From assembly GCF_000729995.1 (NCBI RefSeq), contig NZ_JNFG01000037.1:1-64000 (forward strand): a stretch of 64,000 nt of DNA. Direction: 5' to 3'. The notes under the pieces were generated by a model that made no database searches, was not told where the DNA came from, and was given only the letters and a program-made list of their open reading frames with translations. The translations under genes and the position numbers were made by a program. This DNA is from Caballeronia sordidicola (GTDB lineage Bacteria; Pseudomonadota; Gammaproteobacteria; Burkholderiales; Burkholderiaceae). How positions within the stretch are numbered: position 1 is the stretch's first letter; each line of letters opens with the position of its first letter. Below are positions 15,389 to 24,626 of the stretch, piece by piece.

Positions 15389-17048
15389 CACCACTACCGT
15401 TGGCGAAGTGATCGCCGCCTTTCTCGAACAATGCGACGTTCGCACGGCCTTTGGCGTGATCTCGATCCACAACATGCCGATCCTCGATGCCATTGGTACG
15501 CGCGGGAAGATTCGCTACGTCGGCGCACGCGGCGAAGCGGGCGCGCTGAACATGGCCGATGGCCTCGCGCGTGTCTCCGGCGGCCTCGGCGTGGCGTTCA
15601 CATCGACGGGAACGGCCGCCGGCAACGCCGCCGGTGCGATGGTGGAAGCGCTGACGGCAGGTACGGCGCTCCTGCATATCACCGGCCAGATCGAGACGCA
15701 GTTTCTCGATCAGGACCTTGCTTACATTCACGAAGCACCGGATCAGCTTTCCATGCTGGCATCGATTTCCAAGGCGGCGTTTCGCGTGCGTTCGGTCGAC
15801 ACCGCGCTTGCCATTGTGCGTGAGGCCGTGCGCGTCGCGTTCACCGCGCCGAGCGGGCCGGTGAGCGTCGAGATTCCCATCGATATCCAGGCGGCTGAGA
15901 TCGAATGGCCGGCGGATCTTGGCGCTCCCCACGTGAGCACGCTCACGCATGACGGCGCGCGGGTCGAACAACTGGCGCAGGCGCTGATCCGCGCGAAGCG
16001 TCCGTTGCTGTGGCTCGGCGGCGGGTCTCGGCATGCGCGTCCTGCCGTGGACCGGCTCGTTGCGCTGGGGTTTGGCGTGGTGACGAGCGTTCAGGGACGC
16101 GGCGTGGTGCCCGAAGATCACTCGGCCACGCTCGGTGCGTTCAATGTGCACCCGGCCGTGGAGAGCTTCTACAAGACCTGCGATGCGATGCTTGTGGTCG
16201 GTTCGCGTCTGCGCGGCAATGAGACGCTCAAGTACAAGCTGGCGTTGCCGCAACCGCTGTATCGGATCGACGCCGATGCGTGCGCCGACAATCGGGGCTA
16301 CAAGAACGACATGTTCGTGCATGGCGATTCGTTGTCCATCCTCGATGAACTCGCAACGCGTCTTGAAGGCCACTTGAAGATCGATCCGTCATTCGCCGGT
16401 GATCTCGCGGCCGCACGCGAAACTGCGACCGCGGATGTGGCTAAAGGCCTGGGACCGTACAAGCGCCTCGTGGAATCGTTGCAACGCGTGATCGGGCGCG
16501 ACTACAACTGGGTGCGCGACGTCACGATCTCCAACAGCACGTGGGGCAATCGCCTCCTGAAGGTTTTTGAACCCCGCTCAGGCGTGCATGCGCTTGGCGG
16601 TGGTATCGGCCAAGGCATGCAGATGGCGATCGGCGCGGCGTTGGCTCATCCGGCGAAGAAGACCGTGTGTCTGGTCGGTGACGGCGGCTTGATGGTGAAC
16701 GTCGGCGAACTCGTGACGGCCGTGCAGGAAGACGCGAACGTGATGATCGTGCTGATGAACGATCAGTGCTATGGCGTGATCCGCAACATCCAGGACGCGC
16801 AATACGGCGGCCGTCGGATGTTCGTGGATCTGCATCAACCCGATTTCGCACAGTTCTGCGCGAGCTTCGGCATGACGCATCACCGCATTTCCTCGCTGGA
16901 TCGCGCCGAAGAAATCATCCGTCAAGGCTACGAGAAAACCGGCCCGGTGATGATCGAAGTGGACATGGTGTCGGTGGGCTCGTTTGCAACGGCATTCGCG
17001 GGTCCGCCGGTCAAGAAGGAAGAGCCGAAGGAGCCCGAATATGCGTGA
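15381..17048 (+). CDS. Thiamine-diphosphate-dependent enzyme (decarboxylase/acetolactate-synthase-like)
   Basis: 555 residues from the ATG at 15381 (GGAGGA ribosome-binding site 10 bp before); the frame extends further upstream but only inside the SDR gene. Catalytic Glu52 is in VGARGEAGALNMADG. The ThDP and Mg2+ motif is GDGGLMVNVGELVTAV followed by MNDQCYG. The family converts 2-oxo acids to aldehydes (benzoylformate or phenylpyruvate decarboxylase type) or ligates them. The downstream aldehyde dehydrogenase favours a decarboxylase producing an aldehyde, which is an inference. It overlaps the SDR stop by 8 bp and the next gene by 8 bp. Confidence 0.9.
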   Translation: MSNTTTVGEVIAAFLEQCDVRTAFGVISIHNMPILDAIGTRGKIRYVGARGEAGALNMADGLARVSGGLGVAFTSTGTAAGNAAGAMVEALTAGTALLHITGQIETQFLDQDLAYIHEAPDQLSMLASISKAAFRVRSVDTALAIVREAVRVAFTAPSGPVSVEIPIDIQAAEIEWPADLGAPHVSTLTHDGARVEQLAQALIRAKRPLLWLGGGSRHARPAVDRLVALGFGVVTSVQGRGVVPEDHSATLGAFNVHPAVESFYKTCDAMLVVGSRLRGNETLKYKLALPQPLYRIDADACADNRGYKNDMFVHGDSLSILDELATRLEGHLKIDPSFAGDLAAARETATADVAKGLGPYKRLVESLQRVIGRDYNWVRDVTISNSTWGNRLLKVFEPRSGVHALGGGIGQGMQMAIGAALAHPAKKTVCLVGDGGLMVNVGELVTAVQEDANVMIVLMNDQCYGVIRNIQDAQYGGRRMFVDLHQPDFAQFCASFGMTHHRISSLDRAEEIIRQGYEKTGPVMIEVDMVSVGSFATAFAGPPVKKEEPKEPEYA

Positions 17049-17865
17049 CGCCAACGGCCACACGGTCCCCGTCGATGTCGCGATGATCGGCTTCGGCGCG
17101 GTCGGATCGACGGTGTATCGCGCGATGGCGTCCGATCCAATGGTGCGCGTGTCGCATGTGATCGTGCCGTCGCGCTACGCGGATGAGGTGCGTGCGCAGG
17201 TCGGCCGGGACGTCGATGTCGTGTCGTCCGTCGATGCGCTCAGCCGGCGCCCGCACTTCGCGCTGGAATGCGCGGGACACGGCGCGCTGCTCGATCACGT
17301 GGTGCCGCTGCTCAAGGCAGGGACGGACTGCGCGGTGGCGTCGATTGGTGCTTTATCGGACGAGCAGTTACTCGACGCATTGTCGCGCGCCGCCGATGAA
17401 GGCGAGTCTGTGCTGACGCTGTTGTCCGGTGCGATAGGTGGCGTCGATGCGCTGGCTGCGGCGCGGGAAGGCGGCCTCGATGAAGTCCTGTACACGGGCC
17501 GCAAGCCGCCCTCGGGCTGGCTGGGCACGCCGGCAGAAGCCTTGTTCGACCTGCTGAGCCTGACCGATGAGCGCGTGATTTTCGAAGGCAGTGCGCGTGA
17601 TGCGGCGCGTCTCTATCCGAAGAACGCCAATGTTGCGGCGACCATTGCGCTGGCCGGTCTCGGTCTCGACCAGACCATCGTGCGGCTCATTGCCGACCCG
17701 AAGGTGGAGCGCAATGTACATCGAATCGTGGCGCGGGGCGCGTTCGGCGAGATGTCGCTCGAAATGTGCGGCAAGCCGCTTCCCGACAATCCCAAGACGT
17801 CCGCGCTGACGGCGTTCAGCGCGATCCGCGCTTTGCGCAACCGTGCGGCGCGCTGCGTGATCTGA
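17041..17865 (+). CDS. Aspartate-dehydrogenase-like oxidoreductase
   Basis: 274 residues from the ATG at 17041, which overlaps the ThDP gene's stop as ATGCGTGA. A Rossmann motif (VAMIGFGAVGSTVY) is followed by the family's signature segments: ECAGHGALLDHVVPLL, YPKNANVAATIALAGLGLDQT, NVHRIVARGAFGEMS and NPKTSALTAFSAIRAL. These match L-aspartate dehydrogenase, which interconverts oxaloacetate and aspartate with NAD(P). Such an activity is unexpected in an aromatic pathway. It may act on another amino or imino acid formed by the pathway, or capture released ammonia. Confidence 0.85.
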   Translation: MRDANGHTVPVDVAMIGFGAVGSTVYRAMASDPMVRVSHVIVPSRYADEVRAQVGRDVDVVSSVDALSRRPHFALECAGHGALLDHVVPLLKAGTDCAVASIGALSDEQLLDALSRAADEGESVLTLLSGAIGGVDALAAAREGGLDEVLYTGRKPPSGWLGTPAEALFDLLSLTDERVIFEGSARDAARLYPKNANVAATIALAGLGLDQTIVRLIADPKVERNVHRIVARGAFGEMSLEMCGKPLPDNPKTSALTAFSAIRALRNRAARCVI

Positions 17866-17885
17866 ATGATCTGAAGGAAACCTAA

Positions 17886-19376
17886 ATGAACTCTCCCGAA
17901 TCCAGTCTTCTTGTATCGAGCGACATCCTGATCGGCGGCGAATGGCGCCCGGGTCGCGGCGCGGTTTATGCAAGCCTGTACCCGGCCGACCAGTCGATCA
18001 ACGCCGAGATCAGTGCTGCCAATGCCGACGACGCCCGCGAGGCCGTCGAAGCGGCCGATGCGGCGTGGCGCAAGTCGAACTGGGCGGGGTTGAAACCGCA
18101 TCAGCGCGCGGCCGTGCTGCATCGGATTGCCGATCTGATTACCGCACGCCATGAAGCGCTCGCGCAACTGCAACGCCGCGACAACGGCAAGCCGATCACC
18201 GAGACGCGCGGGCTGGTCACGAGCGCGGCCAACACGTTCCGTTACTTCGCTGCGTGCGTCGAGACGCTTGAAGAGTCACTCACGCCTTCGCGCGGTGACT
18301 TCATGACGATGAGCGTGCATGAACCGCTCGGCGTGGTAGCGGCGATCACGCCGTGGAATTCACCCATCGCTTCCGATGCGCAAAAACTTGCACCGGCCTT
18401 GGCCGCCGGCAACGCAGTCGTTTTGAAGCCCGCCGAGGTGACGCCACTGGCTTCGCTGGCGCTTGCGCGTATATGCGAGGAGGCCGGCGTGCCGAAGGGC
18501 GTGCTGAGCGTTCTGCCGGGCAAGGGGTCGATTGTCGGCGACGCGCTGGTACGCCATCCGCTGGTCAAAAAGATTTCGTTCACCGGCGGTACGGAAGTGG
18601 GGCGCGGGATCGCGCGATTGGCAGCGGACAAGCTGATGCCTGTATCGCTGGAACTGGGCGGCAAGTCGCCGACCATCGTTTTCGCCGATGCTGATATCGA
18701 CCACGCGGTGAATGGCGTGCTGTACGGCATCTTCAGCTCATCGGGCGAGTCGTGCATCGCGGGTTCGCGCCTGTTTGTACAGCGCTCGATCTACGACACG
18801 TTCGTCGCGCGCCTGGTGCAGGGCGCGAAACGCCTGCGCGTGGGTGACCCGTCGCGCGAGGACACGCAGATGGGACCGCTCATCACCGGACAGCATCGCG
18901 ACTCGGTTGAGCGCTATGTGGCGCTCGGACTGCAAGAGGGCGGCAAGCTGTTATGCGGCGGTGAACGTCCCAAAGGCGATAACCGCGAACAAGGTTTCTT
19001 CTACTCGCCCACGATCCTCGATGGCCTGACCAACGAGGCGCGTATCTGCCAGGAAGAAATTTTCGGACCGGTCCTCGTCGTGCTGCCTTTCGACGATGAA
19101 CAGTCTCTCATGCGCGAAGCCAACGACAGCGTCTTCGGGCTCGCCGCCGGCATCTGGACAAACGACTACAAGCGCGCCTGGCGAGTGGGCCGCGCGCTGG
19201 AAACCGGCACCGTCTGGATCAATACGTACAAGCAATTTTCGATTTCGACGCCATTCGGCGGCTGGAAGGACAGCGGCATGGGACGCGAAAAAGGCCATCT
19301 CGGCATTCGCGAATACATGCAGCAGAAGAGCCTTTACTGGGGCATGAACGACGCTCCGCTGCCGTGGGCCAACTAG
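17886..19376 (+). CDS. NAD(P)-dependent aldehyde dehydrogenase
   Basis: 496 residues, standard for the ALDH superfamily. The catalytic Glu256 is in LELGGKSP and Cys290 in GESCIAGSRLF. The cofactor-binding segments ITPWNSP (154-160) and FTGGTEVGR (232-240) are present. It converts an aldehyde to the acid, probably the product of the ThDP enzyme two genes upstream. It follows the aspartate-dehydrogenase-like gene by 20 bp, with AAGGAAAC as ribosome-binding site. Confidence 0.93.
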   Translation: MNSPESSLLVSSDILIGGEWRPGRGAVYASLYPADQSINAEISAANADDAREAVEAADAAWRKSNWAGLKPHQRAAVLHRIADLITARHEALAQLQRRDNGKPITETRGLVTSAANTFRYFAACVETLEESLTPSRGDFMTMSVHEPLGVVAAITPWNSPIASDAQKLAPALAAGNAVVLKPAEVTPLASLALARICEEAGVPKGVLSVLPGKGSIVGDALVRHPLVKKISFTGGTEVGRGIARLAADKLMPVSLELGGKSPTIVFADADIDHAVNGVLYGIFSSSGESCIAGSRLFVQRSIYDTFVARLVQGAKRLRVGDPSREDTQMGPLITGQHRDSVERYVALGLQEGGKLLCGGERPKGDNREQGFFYSPTILDGLTNEARICQEEIFGPVLVVLPFDDEQSLMREANDSVFGLAAGIWTNDYKRAWRVGRALETGTVWINTYKQFSISTPFGGWKDSGMGREKGHLGIREYMQQKSLYWGMNDAPLPWAN

Positions 19377-19387
19377 GAAAACGAGTC

Positions 19388-20353
19388 ATGACTATTCTCG
19401 GCATTGAACAGGTTACCTACGGCGTGACCGACCTCGCAACCTGCAGGACCTTCTTCAGCGACTGGGGCCTGAAAGAAGTCGCGCACGACGAAACCCATGC
19501 GCGTTTCGAAGCGCAGAACGGCTGCACGATCATGGTCGTCGATGCGAACGATCCATCGCTCCCGCCCGCTTTCGAACCGGGTCCGACGTTGCGCGAAGTG
19601 ACATGGGGTGTCGCGACCGCCGCAGAACTCGACGCTTTGCGCGGGAAGTTCGCCGGTCAGCCGGGTCACTTCGAAACCGGCGATGCGGTAGGTTGCATCG
19701 ACCCGAACGGCATGGCGATTCGCGTTGAAGTCACGCGCAAGCACACGCTCGATATCAAGGGATCGCCCTCGAACGTGTGGGGTCAGGATCTGCGCATCAA
19801 TACGCCAAGTCCCGTGTATGAACGCGCCGAACCCATCGAAGTGGGCCATGTCGTGTTCTTCACGAATTGCGTGGCCGAACAGGAAAAGTTCTATCACGAC
19901 CTGCTTGGCTTCGAGACGTCGGATCGCTATCCGGGGCGTGGCGCGTTCATGCGTTGTGCGCCGCACGGCGGTCATCACGACCTGTTCCTGCTGCAACTGC
20001 CCGACGGCAAACGCGGCCTGAATCACGTCGCGTTCACCGTGCGCGATATCCATGAAGTTTTCGGCGGCGGCCTGCACGTCAGCCGCTGCGGCTGGACGAC
20101 GCAACTTGGCCCCGGCAGGCATCCGGTGTCGTCGGCGTACTTCTGGTACTTCCAGAATCCGGCGGGCGGCTTGATCGAGTACTACGCCGACGAAGACGTG
20201 CTCACACCCGACTGGCAACCGCGCGATTTCGAACCCGGTCCGACGGTGTTCGCGGAATGGGCCGTCGATGGCGGTCTCGATGGCAACACGCGCCGGCAGA
20301 AGAACGCGAAGGCGCCGGAGGGGAAGTTCATGACGGAGCGCAAAAATGGCTGA
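19388..20353 (+). CDS. Two-domain VOC-family protein (extradiol-dioxygenase-like)
   Basis: 321 residues from the ATG at 19388. Two vicinal-oxygen-chelate domains are visible (about 1-120 and 148-270). The second has a possible metal triad: His154 in EVGHVVFF, His213 in LNHVAFTV and Glu264 in GLIEYYAD. That is the layout of type I extradiol dioxygenases, which cleave catechols, but hydrolases and isomerases share it. With the alpha/beta hydrolase upstream it suggests meta cleavage. Its stop overlaps the reductase start by 8 bp. Confidence 0.85.
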   Translation: MTILGIEQVTYGVTDLATCRTFFSDWGLKEVAHDETHARFEAQNGCTIMVVDANDPSLPPAFEPGPTLREVTWGVATAAELDALRGKFAGQPGHFETGDAVGCIDPNGMAIRVEVTRKHTLDIKGSPSNVWGQDLRINTPSPVYERAEPIEVGHVVFFTNCVAEQEKFYHDLLGFETSDRYPGRGAFMRCAPHGGHHDLFLLQLPDGKRGLNHVAFTVRDIHEVFGGGLHVSRCGWTTQLGPGRHPVSSAYFWYFQNPAGGLIEYYADEDVLTPDWQPRDFEPGPTVFAEWAVDGGLDGNTRRQKNAKAPEGKFMTERKNG

Positions 20354-21575
20354 CGATCTGATATTGGGCGAACCGCATACGGTCGTGGTGATCGGCGGCG
20401 GACAGGCAGCGGGATGGATCGTCAAGACGCTGCGCAAGGACGGTTTCGCGGGGCGGCTTGTGATGATCGCCGACGAGATTCACTTGCCGTACGAGCGCCC
20501 GCCGCTCTCGAAGGCGGTGCTTTCCGGCGATGCCGATATCGACACGGTTCGGCTGGTTTCATCGGATGACTTCGCGGCGCTGAACGTGGAAGCATGGCAG
20601 CCGGATTGCGCCGTGGCAATCGATCGCGAACCGCGGCTCGTGCGTACATCCGAGGGCCGGGAGGTGCGGTATGACCGGCTGGTGATTGCGACCGGCGGTG
20701 CCGCGCGGCGCTTGCCCGAATCGCTGGTGAAGACATCGCACATTGCCTATCTGCGTACGCTCGATGACGCCGTGTCGCTCGGCGCGAGACTGCGCAAGAG
20801 TGCGCGCGTGCTTGTGATCGGCGGCGGCTGGATCGGCCTCGAGGTGGCGGCGACGGCGCGCAAGCTTGGCGTGGACGCAACTGTCATTGAAGGCGCACCG
20901 CGCTTGTGTGGCCGCTCGTTGCCCCAAACGATGTCCGATTTCCTGCTGGATTTGCATCGCTCAAATGGGGTCGATGTAAGGCTCGCCGCATCGCTTATCT
21001 CGCTGGACGATCACGAGCAAGGCGTGCGCGCCACGTTCGCGGACGGCAGCACGCTCGATGCCGATTTCGCAGTCGCCGGGATTGGCCTGACGCCGCACAC
21101 GTCACTCGCACAAGAGGCGGGGCTCGATGTGAACGACGGCATTGTGGTCGATGAATTCGGGGCGACATCGGACCCGTTCATTTTCGCTTGCGGCGATGTC
21201 TCGAACCACCCTAACGCGTGGCTCAAGCGTCGCGTCAGGCTCGAATCATGGGCTAACGCGCAAAACCAGGCGATAGCAACGGCACGCGCGCTGATGGGCA
21301 CACGCGAGCCCTACGCGGAAATTCCATGGTTCTGGTCCGATCAATACGACGTGAACCTGCAGATCCTCGGCGACATTCCCGCCGGCATCGAACCGGTGAT
21401 ACGTGGCGACCTGAACGCACGCCGCGCGAGTCTTTTCTTTCTGGAAGCGGGCGTCATTCGCGGCGTGATTTCGATCAACATGCCGCGCGACCTGAAGCTC
21501 GCGCGCAAGTGGATGAGCCAGGGTCGGACGATTGACGTCGCGACCCTGGCCGATACGGCCAAAGCGCTCGCTTAA
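20346..21575 (+). CDS. FAD-dependent ferredoxin reductase
   Basis: 409 residues, BphA4/rubredoxin-reductase type. The FAD motif is VVIGGGQAAGW near the start, with EIHLPYERPPLSK. The NADH motif is VIGGGWIGLEVAATARKLG near residue 155, and the second FAD contact is FACGDVSNHPN. It would pass electrons from NADH to the Rieske ferredoxin at 9784, completing a three-component oxygenase whose parts are split over 11 kb of one gene run. Confidence 0.92.
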   Translation: MADDLILGEPHTVVVIGGGQAAGWIVKTLRKDGFAGRLVMIADEIHLPYERPPLSKAVLSGDADIDTVRLVSSDDFAALNVEAWQPDCAVAIDREPRLVRTSEGREVRYDRLVIATGGAARRLPESLVKTSHIAYLRTLDDAVSLGARLRKSARVLVIGGGWIGLEVAATARKLGVDATVIEGAPRLCGRSLPQTMSDFLLDLHRSNGVDVRLAASLISLDDHEQGVRATFADGSTLDADFAVAGIGLTPHTSLAQEAGLDVNDGIVVDEFGATSDPFIFACGDVSNHPNAWLKRRVRLESWANAQNQAIATARALMGTREPYAEIPWFWSDQYDVNLQILGDIPAGIEPVIRGDLNARRASLFFLEAGVIRGVISINMPRDLKLARKWMSQGRTIDVATLADTAKALA

Positions 21576-21609
21576 CACCATGGACGCCATACGAGGACGA
21601 GGTACAGAC

Positions 21610-23037
21610 ATGAGAACGTTTGGCAATACGCTTGAAGGTACTTCAGGCAATACGATTGCAGCGCAGGGCGGGGCGAGCGCCTCGGCGGCGCTTACCGCCG
21701 GTTCGATCATCGCGCGGATCGAGCGTCTGCCGACCAACCCGATGCAGGTGCGTGCGCGCTTCCTGATTGGCGCGGCGACTTTCTTCGATGGCTTCGACGT
21801 CATCACCATCGCGACCACGCTGCCGTTGCTGATCCAGAAATGGGGTCTCACGCCCGGACAGATCGCATTCCTGATTGCTTCGGGTTCAATCGGCCAGTTG
21901 ATTGGTGCGTTCCTCTTTCCGGCGCTGGCCGAACGTTTCGGTCGGGTGCGCTCGATTGCTTGGAGCTCCGGGATCATCGGTGTCACGAGCATTGCCTGCG
22001 GATTCGCACCGACGTTTGCCGTTTTTGTCGCGCTGCGGATTGCGCAAGGACTGGGGCTGGGTGGCGAATTGCCGGTCGCGGCAACCTATATCAACGAGAT
22101 CACGCGGGCACACGGGCGGGGACGTTTCGTGTTGCTCTATGAAATCGTGTTCCCAATCGGGCTGCTGGCATCGAATGCACTGGGTGCCTGGATCGTGCCG
22201 CGTTTTGGCTGGGAGGTGATGTATATCATTGGCGGAGTGCCATTGCTCCTGTTCTTCGCGCTACGCAGAATTGTTCCGGAATCGCCGCGCTGGCTGGCAT
22301 CGAAAGACCGCATGCACGACGCCGACCACGCGCTGAAAGCGTTCGAAGCCACGGTCAAGGGTGCGTTGCCGCCACTGTCCGCCACGACCGAGTTTGACGC
22401 AATGGCGCATCGTCACCCCAAGCGTCGTGCGCGTGATGTCTTCGGGGCTGCTTATATCAAGCGTACGATCGCGGTCGCGTTGCTGTGGATGACCTGCGGC
22501 GTGATTCAGTATGGCCTGTCGACCTGGCTGCCGACGATCTACAAGACCGTCTATCACTCGCCGCTGCAACTGGCGTTGAATCTGGCCGTGGCGGCGTCGC
22601 TCCTTGGTGTGGTGGGGTCGGTGATCTGTGCGCTGATAGTGGATAAGGTGGGGCGCAAGCCGGTCATCAATGTGTCATTCGTGTTGTGCGCGGTTTCACT
22701 GGTGCTGGCTGCTGTGTTTCACAACGAGTCGGTGTACGTGGTTGCGACATGCTGCGCGTTTGCGATCGGCTTCATGTCGTGTGGATTCATCACGGCGTAC
22801 GTGTATACGCCCGAACTGTATCCAACCAGCATCCGAGCGTTCGGTTGCGGTGTAGCCGGCGCGTGGTTAAAGCTGGCGGCCATCTTCGCCCCCGCGATGG
22901 TCGGCAAAACGCTCGTTGGCGGTCATCTCGACACGGCTTTGTACCTGCTCGCCATCGTGCCGATGCTGGCAGCGATAGCGGTTCATTTCCTGGGCGTGGA
23001 GACGAAAGGGCGCGTGCTGGAACAACTTGAAGTATGA
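21610..23037 (+). CDS. MFS transporter, aromatic acid:H+ symporter type
   Basis: 475 residues from the ATG at 21610; ATG at 21580 in the same frame is an alternative. Twelve hydrophobic segments are expected. The first loop FFDGFDVITIATTLPLL, with the Asp-containing DGFD motif, the loop LAERFGRVR, and the ending LGVETKGRVLEQL are typical of the AAHS family, which imports benzoate-like or hydroxybenzoate-like acids. Being last in the catabolic gene run, it supports an aromatic acid as the pathway substrate. Confidence 0.9.
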   Translation: MRTFGNTLEGTSGNTIAAQGGASASAALTAGSIIARIERLPTNPMQVRARFLIGAATFFDGFDVITIATTLPLLIQKWGLTPGQIAFLIASGSIGQLIGAFLFPALAERFGRVRSIAWSSGIIGVTSIACGFAPTFAVFVALRIAQGLGLGGELPVAATYINEITRAHGRGRFVLLYEIVFPIGLLASNALGAWIVPRFGWEVMYIIGGVPLLLFFALRRIVPESPRWLASKDRMHDADHALKAFEATVKGALPPLSATTEFDAMAHRHPKRRARDVFGAAYIKRTIAVALLWMTCGVIQYGLSTWLPTIYKTVYHSPLQLALNLAVAASLLGVVGSVICALIVDKVGRKPVINVSFVLCAVSLVLAAVFHNESVYVVATCCAFAIGFMSCGFITAYVYTPELYPTSIRAFGCGVAGAWLKLAAIFAPAMVGKTLVGGHLDTALYLLAIVPMLAAIAVHFLGVETKGRVLEQLEV

Positions 23038-23178
23038 GTCCGTGAATCTGCGGGTCGTCCGTTAAGCCGGACTGTTGACGCCGGCTCCCTTAGTCGATCC
23101 ACATTTACGACCAACGGTACGATTTGTACCCATTGATGATGTGCTTCCAGGTCACGGCGGGGCTAAGGCATGCAAAAA

Positions 23179-23203
23179 GACGACAGGCGGTTAAAATGTC
23201 GTC
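23179..23203. promoter_or_regulatory. Inverted repeat upstream of phnW
   Basis: GACGACA (23179-23185) and TGTCGTC (23197-23203) are perfect complements with 11 bp between them, about 120 bp before the phnW start. It may be an operator; no regulator gene is adjacent. Confidence 0.4.
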
Positions 23204-23325
23204 ATGCGCCGAAGACCTTGGCAGACGTGAACGCCTCGCAGCCTGCGAATCACACACTATCGACTCTTCGTGCAGCCTATAAACGTTACACATCGCGCTA
23301 CGCATCGATACTGGACACTCATCTC

Positions 23326-24492
23326 ATGAATCAAGCCGCGGTCGTCAAACCAGCCGTTTCCGAAACGGGCGATCCCTTTCTCCTGACGCCTGGACCGTTG
23401 ACCACCTCGCGGTCCGTCAAGGCATCGATGATGCACGACTGGGGCTCGCGCGACGCGAGTTTTGTTGCGATCAACAAGGCGGTGCTCGCGCGACTTGCCG
23501 AGATCGCGGACGGCAAGGGCGAGGGCGACTATGTGACAGTGCCCATGCAAGGTTCCGGCACCTTTGCCGTCGAAGCCATGCTGACCAGTTTCGTGCCACC
23601 GACTGGTAAGGTCTTGTTGCTCATCAACGGTGCTTATGGTCAGCGCGCGAAACGCATTCTCGACATCGCCCGCCGCAAGACCGTCACCCATGAAACCGCC
23701 GAAGATGCGCCGCCGGACCTGAAAAGGGTCGAGACAATACTGAAGCGCACGCCCTCGATCACGCATATTTTCGTGGTCCATTGCGAGACGACCTCGGGCA
23801 TTCTCAATCCGATCGCCGAGATCGGCGCGCTCGCGGCCAAGTACAAAAAGAGCTATCTCATCGATTCAATGAGCGCCTTCGGCGCACTGCCTATCGATGC
23901 GCCCGCGATTCATGCAGACGCGGTGTCGGCTTCGTCGAACAAGTGCATCGAGGGCGTGCCGGGGCTTGGCTTCGTCGTGTGCCGGCGTGACGCCCTGGCC
24001 GCGACCAAAGGCAACGCCACCACGCTGGTTCTCGACCTCTTCGACCAGTGGGCGAATTTCGAAAAGACCGGGCAGTACCGGTTCACGCCGCCTACCCATG
24101 TGATCGTGGCGTTTCACCAAGCGCTCAAGGAATTCGATGCGGAAGGGGGCGTGGGTGGGCGAGGGGGGCGGTATAGGAACAACTGTCGCGTGCTGGTCGA
24201 CGGCATGAAGGCGCTCGGCTTTGAACTCTTGTTGAAGGCTGATTTGCAGGCGCCGATCATCGTGACCTTCCGGATGCCCACCCATCCGGGCTTTGTCTTC
24301 GAGCGTTTCTACGATGGCCTGAAAACTCGCGGTTACGTGATCTATCCCGGCAAGCTGACGATCGCGGAATCGTTTCGTATCGGCTGCATCGGCCGGCTTT
24401 ACGAAAAGGAGATGCACGGTTTGATCGCCGCGGTGCGCGACGTGCTGGATGAAATGGGTGTGAATAGCTTGACGGCCGCGGCTACTGCGTAG
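23326..24492 (+). CDS. phnW: 2-Aminoethylphosphonate--pyruvate transaminase
   Basis: 388 residues from the ATG at 23326. Class V aminotransferase with the family N-terminus LLTPGPLTTSRSVKASMMHDWGSRD, VPMQGSGTFAVEAML, Asp180 in LIDSMSAFGA and the PLP lysine Lys206 in SASSNKCIEG. PhnW converts 2-aminoethylphosphonate to phosphonoacetaldehyde. The usual next enzymes (phosphonatase PhnX, or PhnY and PhnA) and a phosphonate transporter are not in the window, so the gene stands alone. The reading frame is open upstream, but the ATG at 23326 fits the family start. Confidence 0.88.
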   Translation: MNQAAVVKPAVSETGDPFLLTPGPLTTSRSVKASMMHDWGSRDASFVAINKAVLARLAEIADGKGEGDYVTVPMQGSGTFAVEAMLTSFVPPTGKVLLLINGAYGQRAKRILDIARRKTVTHETAEDAPPDLKRVETILKRTPSITHIFVVHCETTSGILNPIAEIGALAAKYKKSYLIDSMSAFGALPIDAPAIHADAVSASSNKCIEGVPGLGFVVCRRDALAATKGNATTLVLDLFDQWANFEKTGQYRFTPPTHVIVAFHQALKEFDAEGGVGGRGGRYRNNCRVLVDGMKALGFELLLKADLQAPIIVTFRMPTHPGFVFERFYDGLKTRGYVIYPGKLTIAESFRIGCIGRLYEKEMHGLIAAVRDVLDEMGVNSLTAAATA

Positions 24493-24524
24493 AGACGAGG
24501 CTTGGCAGCGTAAAGGATAGGCTG

Positions 24525-24562
24525 ATGCGCTTTGCCGGGTGAGATGCTCGGCATAAGCGCAT
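24525..24562. terminator. Hairpin between convergent phnW and TAXI genes
   Basis: ATGCGCTTTGCCG (24525-24537) pairs with CGGCATAAGCGCAT (24549-24562) with one bulged base and an 11-nt loop. A short TTGAGTT follows. It is a good candidate for termination of phnW and perhaps of the opposing gene. Confidence 0.55.
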
Positions 24563-24626
24563 TTGAGTTCGATCGTGCGGTTACCTCGGATTCAGCCGGG
24601 CGGACGGAGGACCAAAATTCCACTGG

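Noticed and set aside
15141..16373. Minus-strand frame of 410 codons
   Set aside because: Antisense to the SDR and ThDP genes, both of which have clear catalytic motifs.
23057..23072. Terminator after the MFS gene
   Set aside because: GTCCG/CGGAC is only a 5-bp stem and no T-run follows, so the evidence is too weak.
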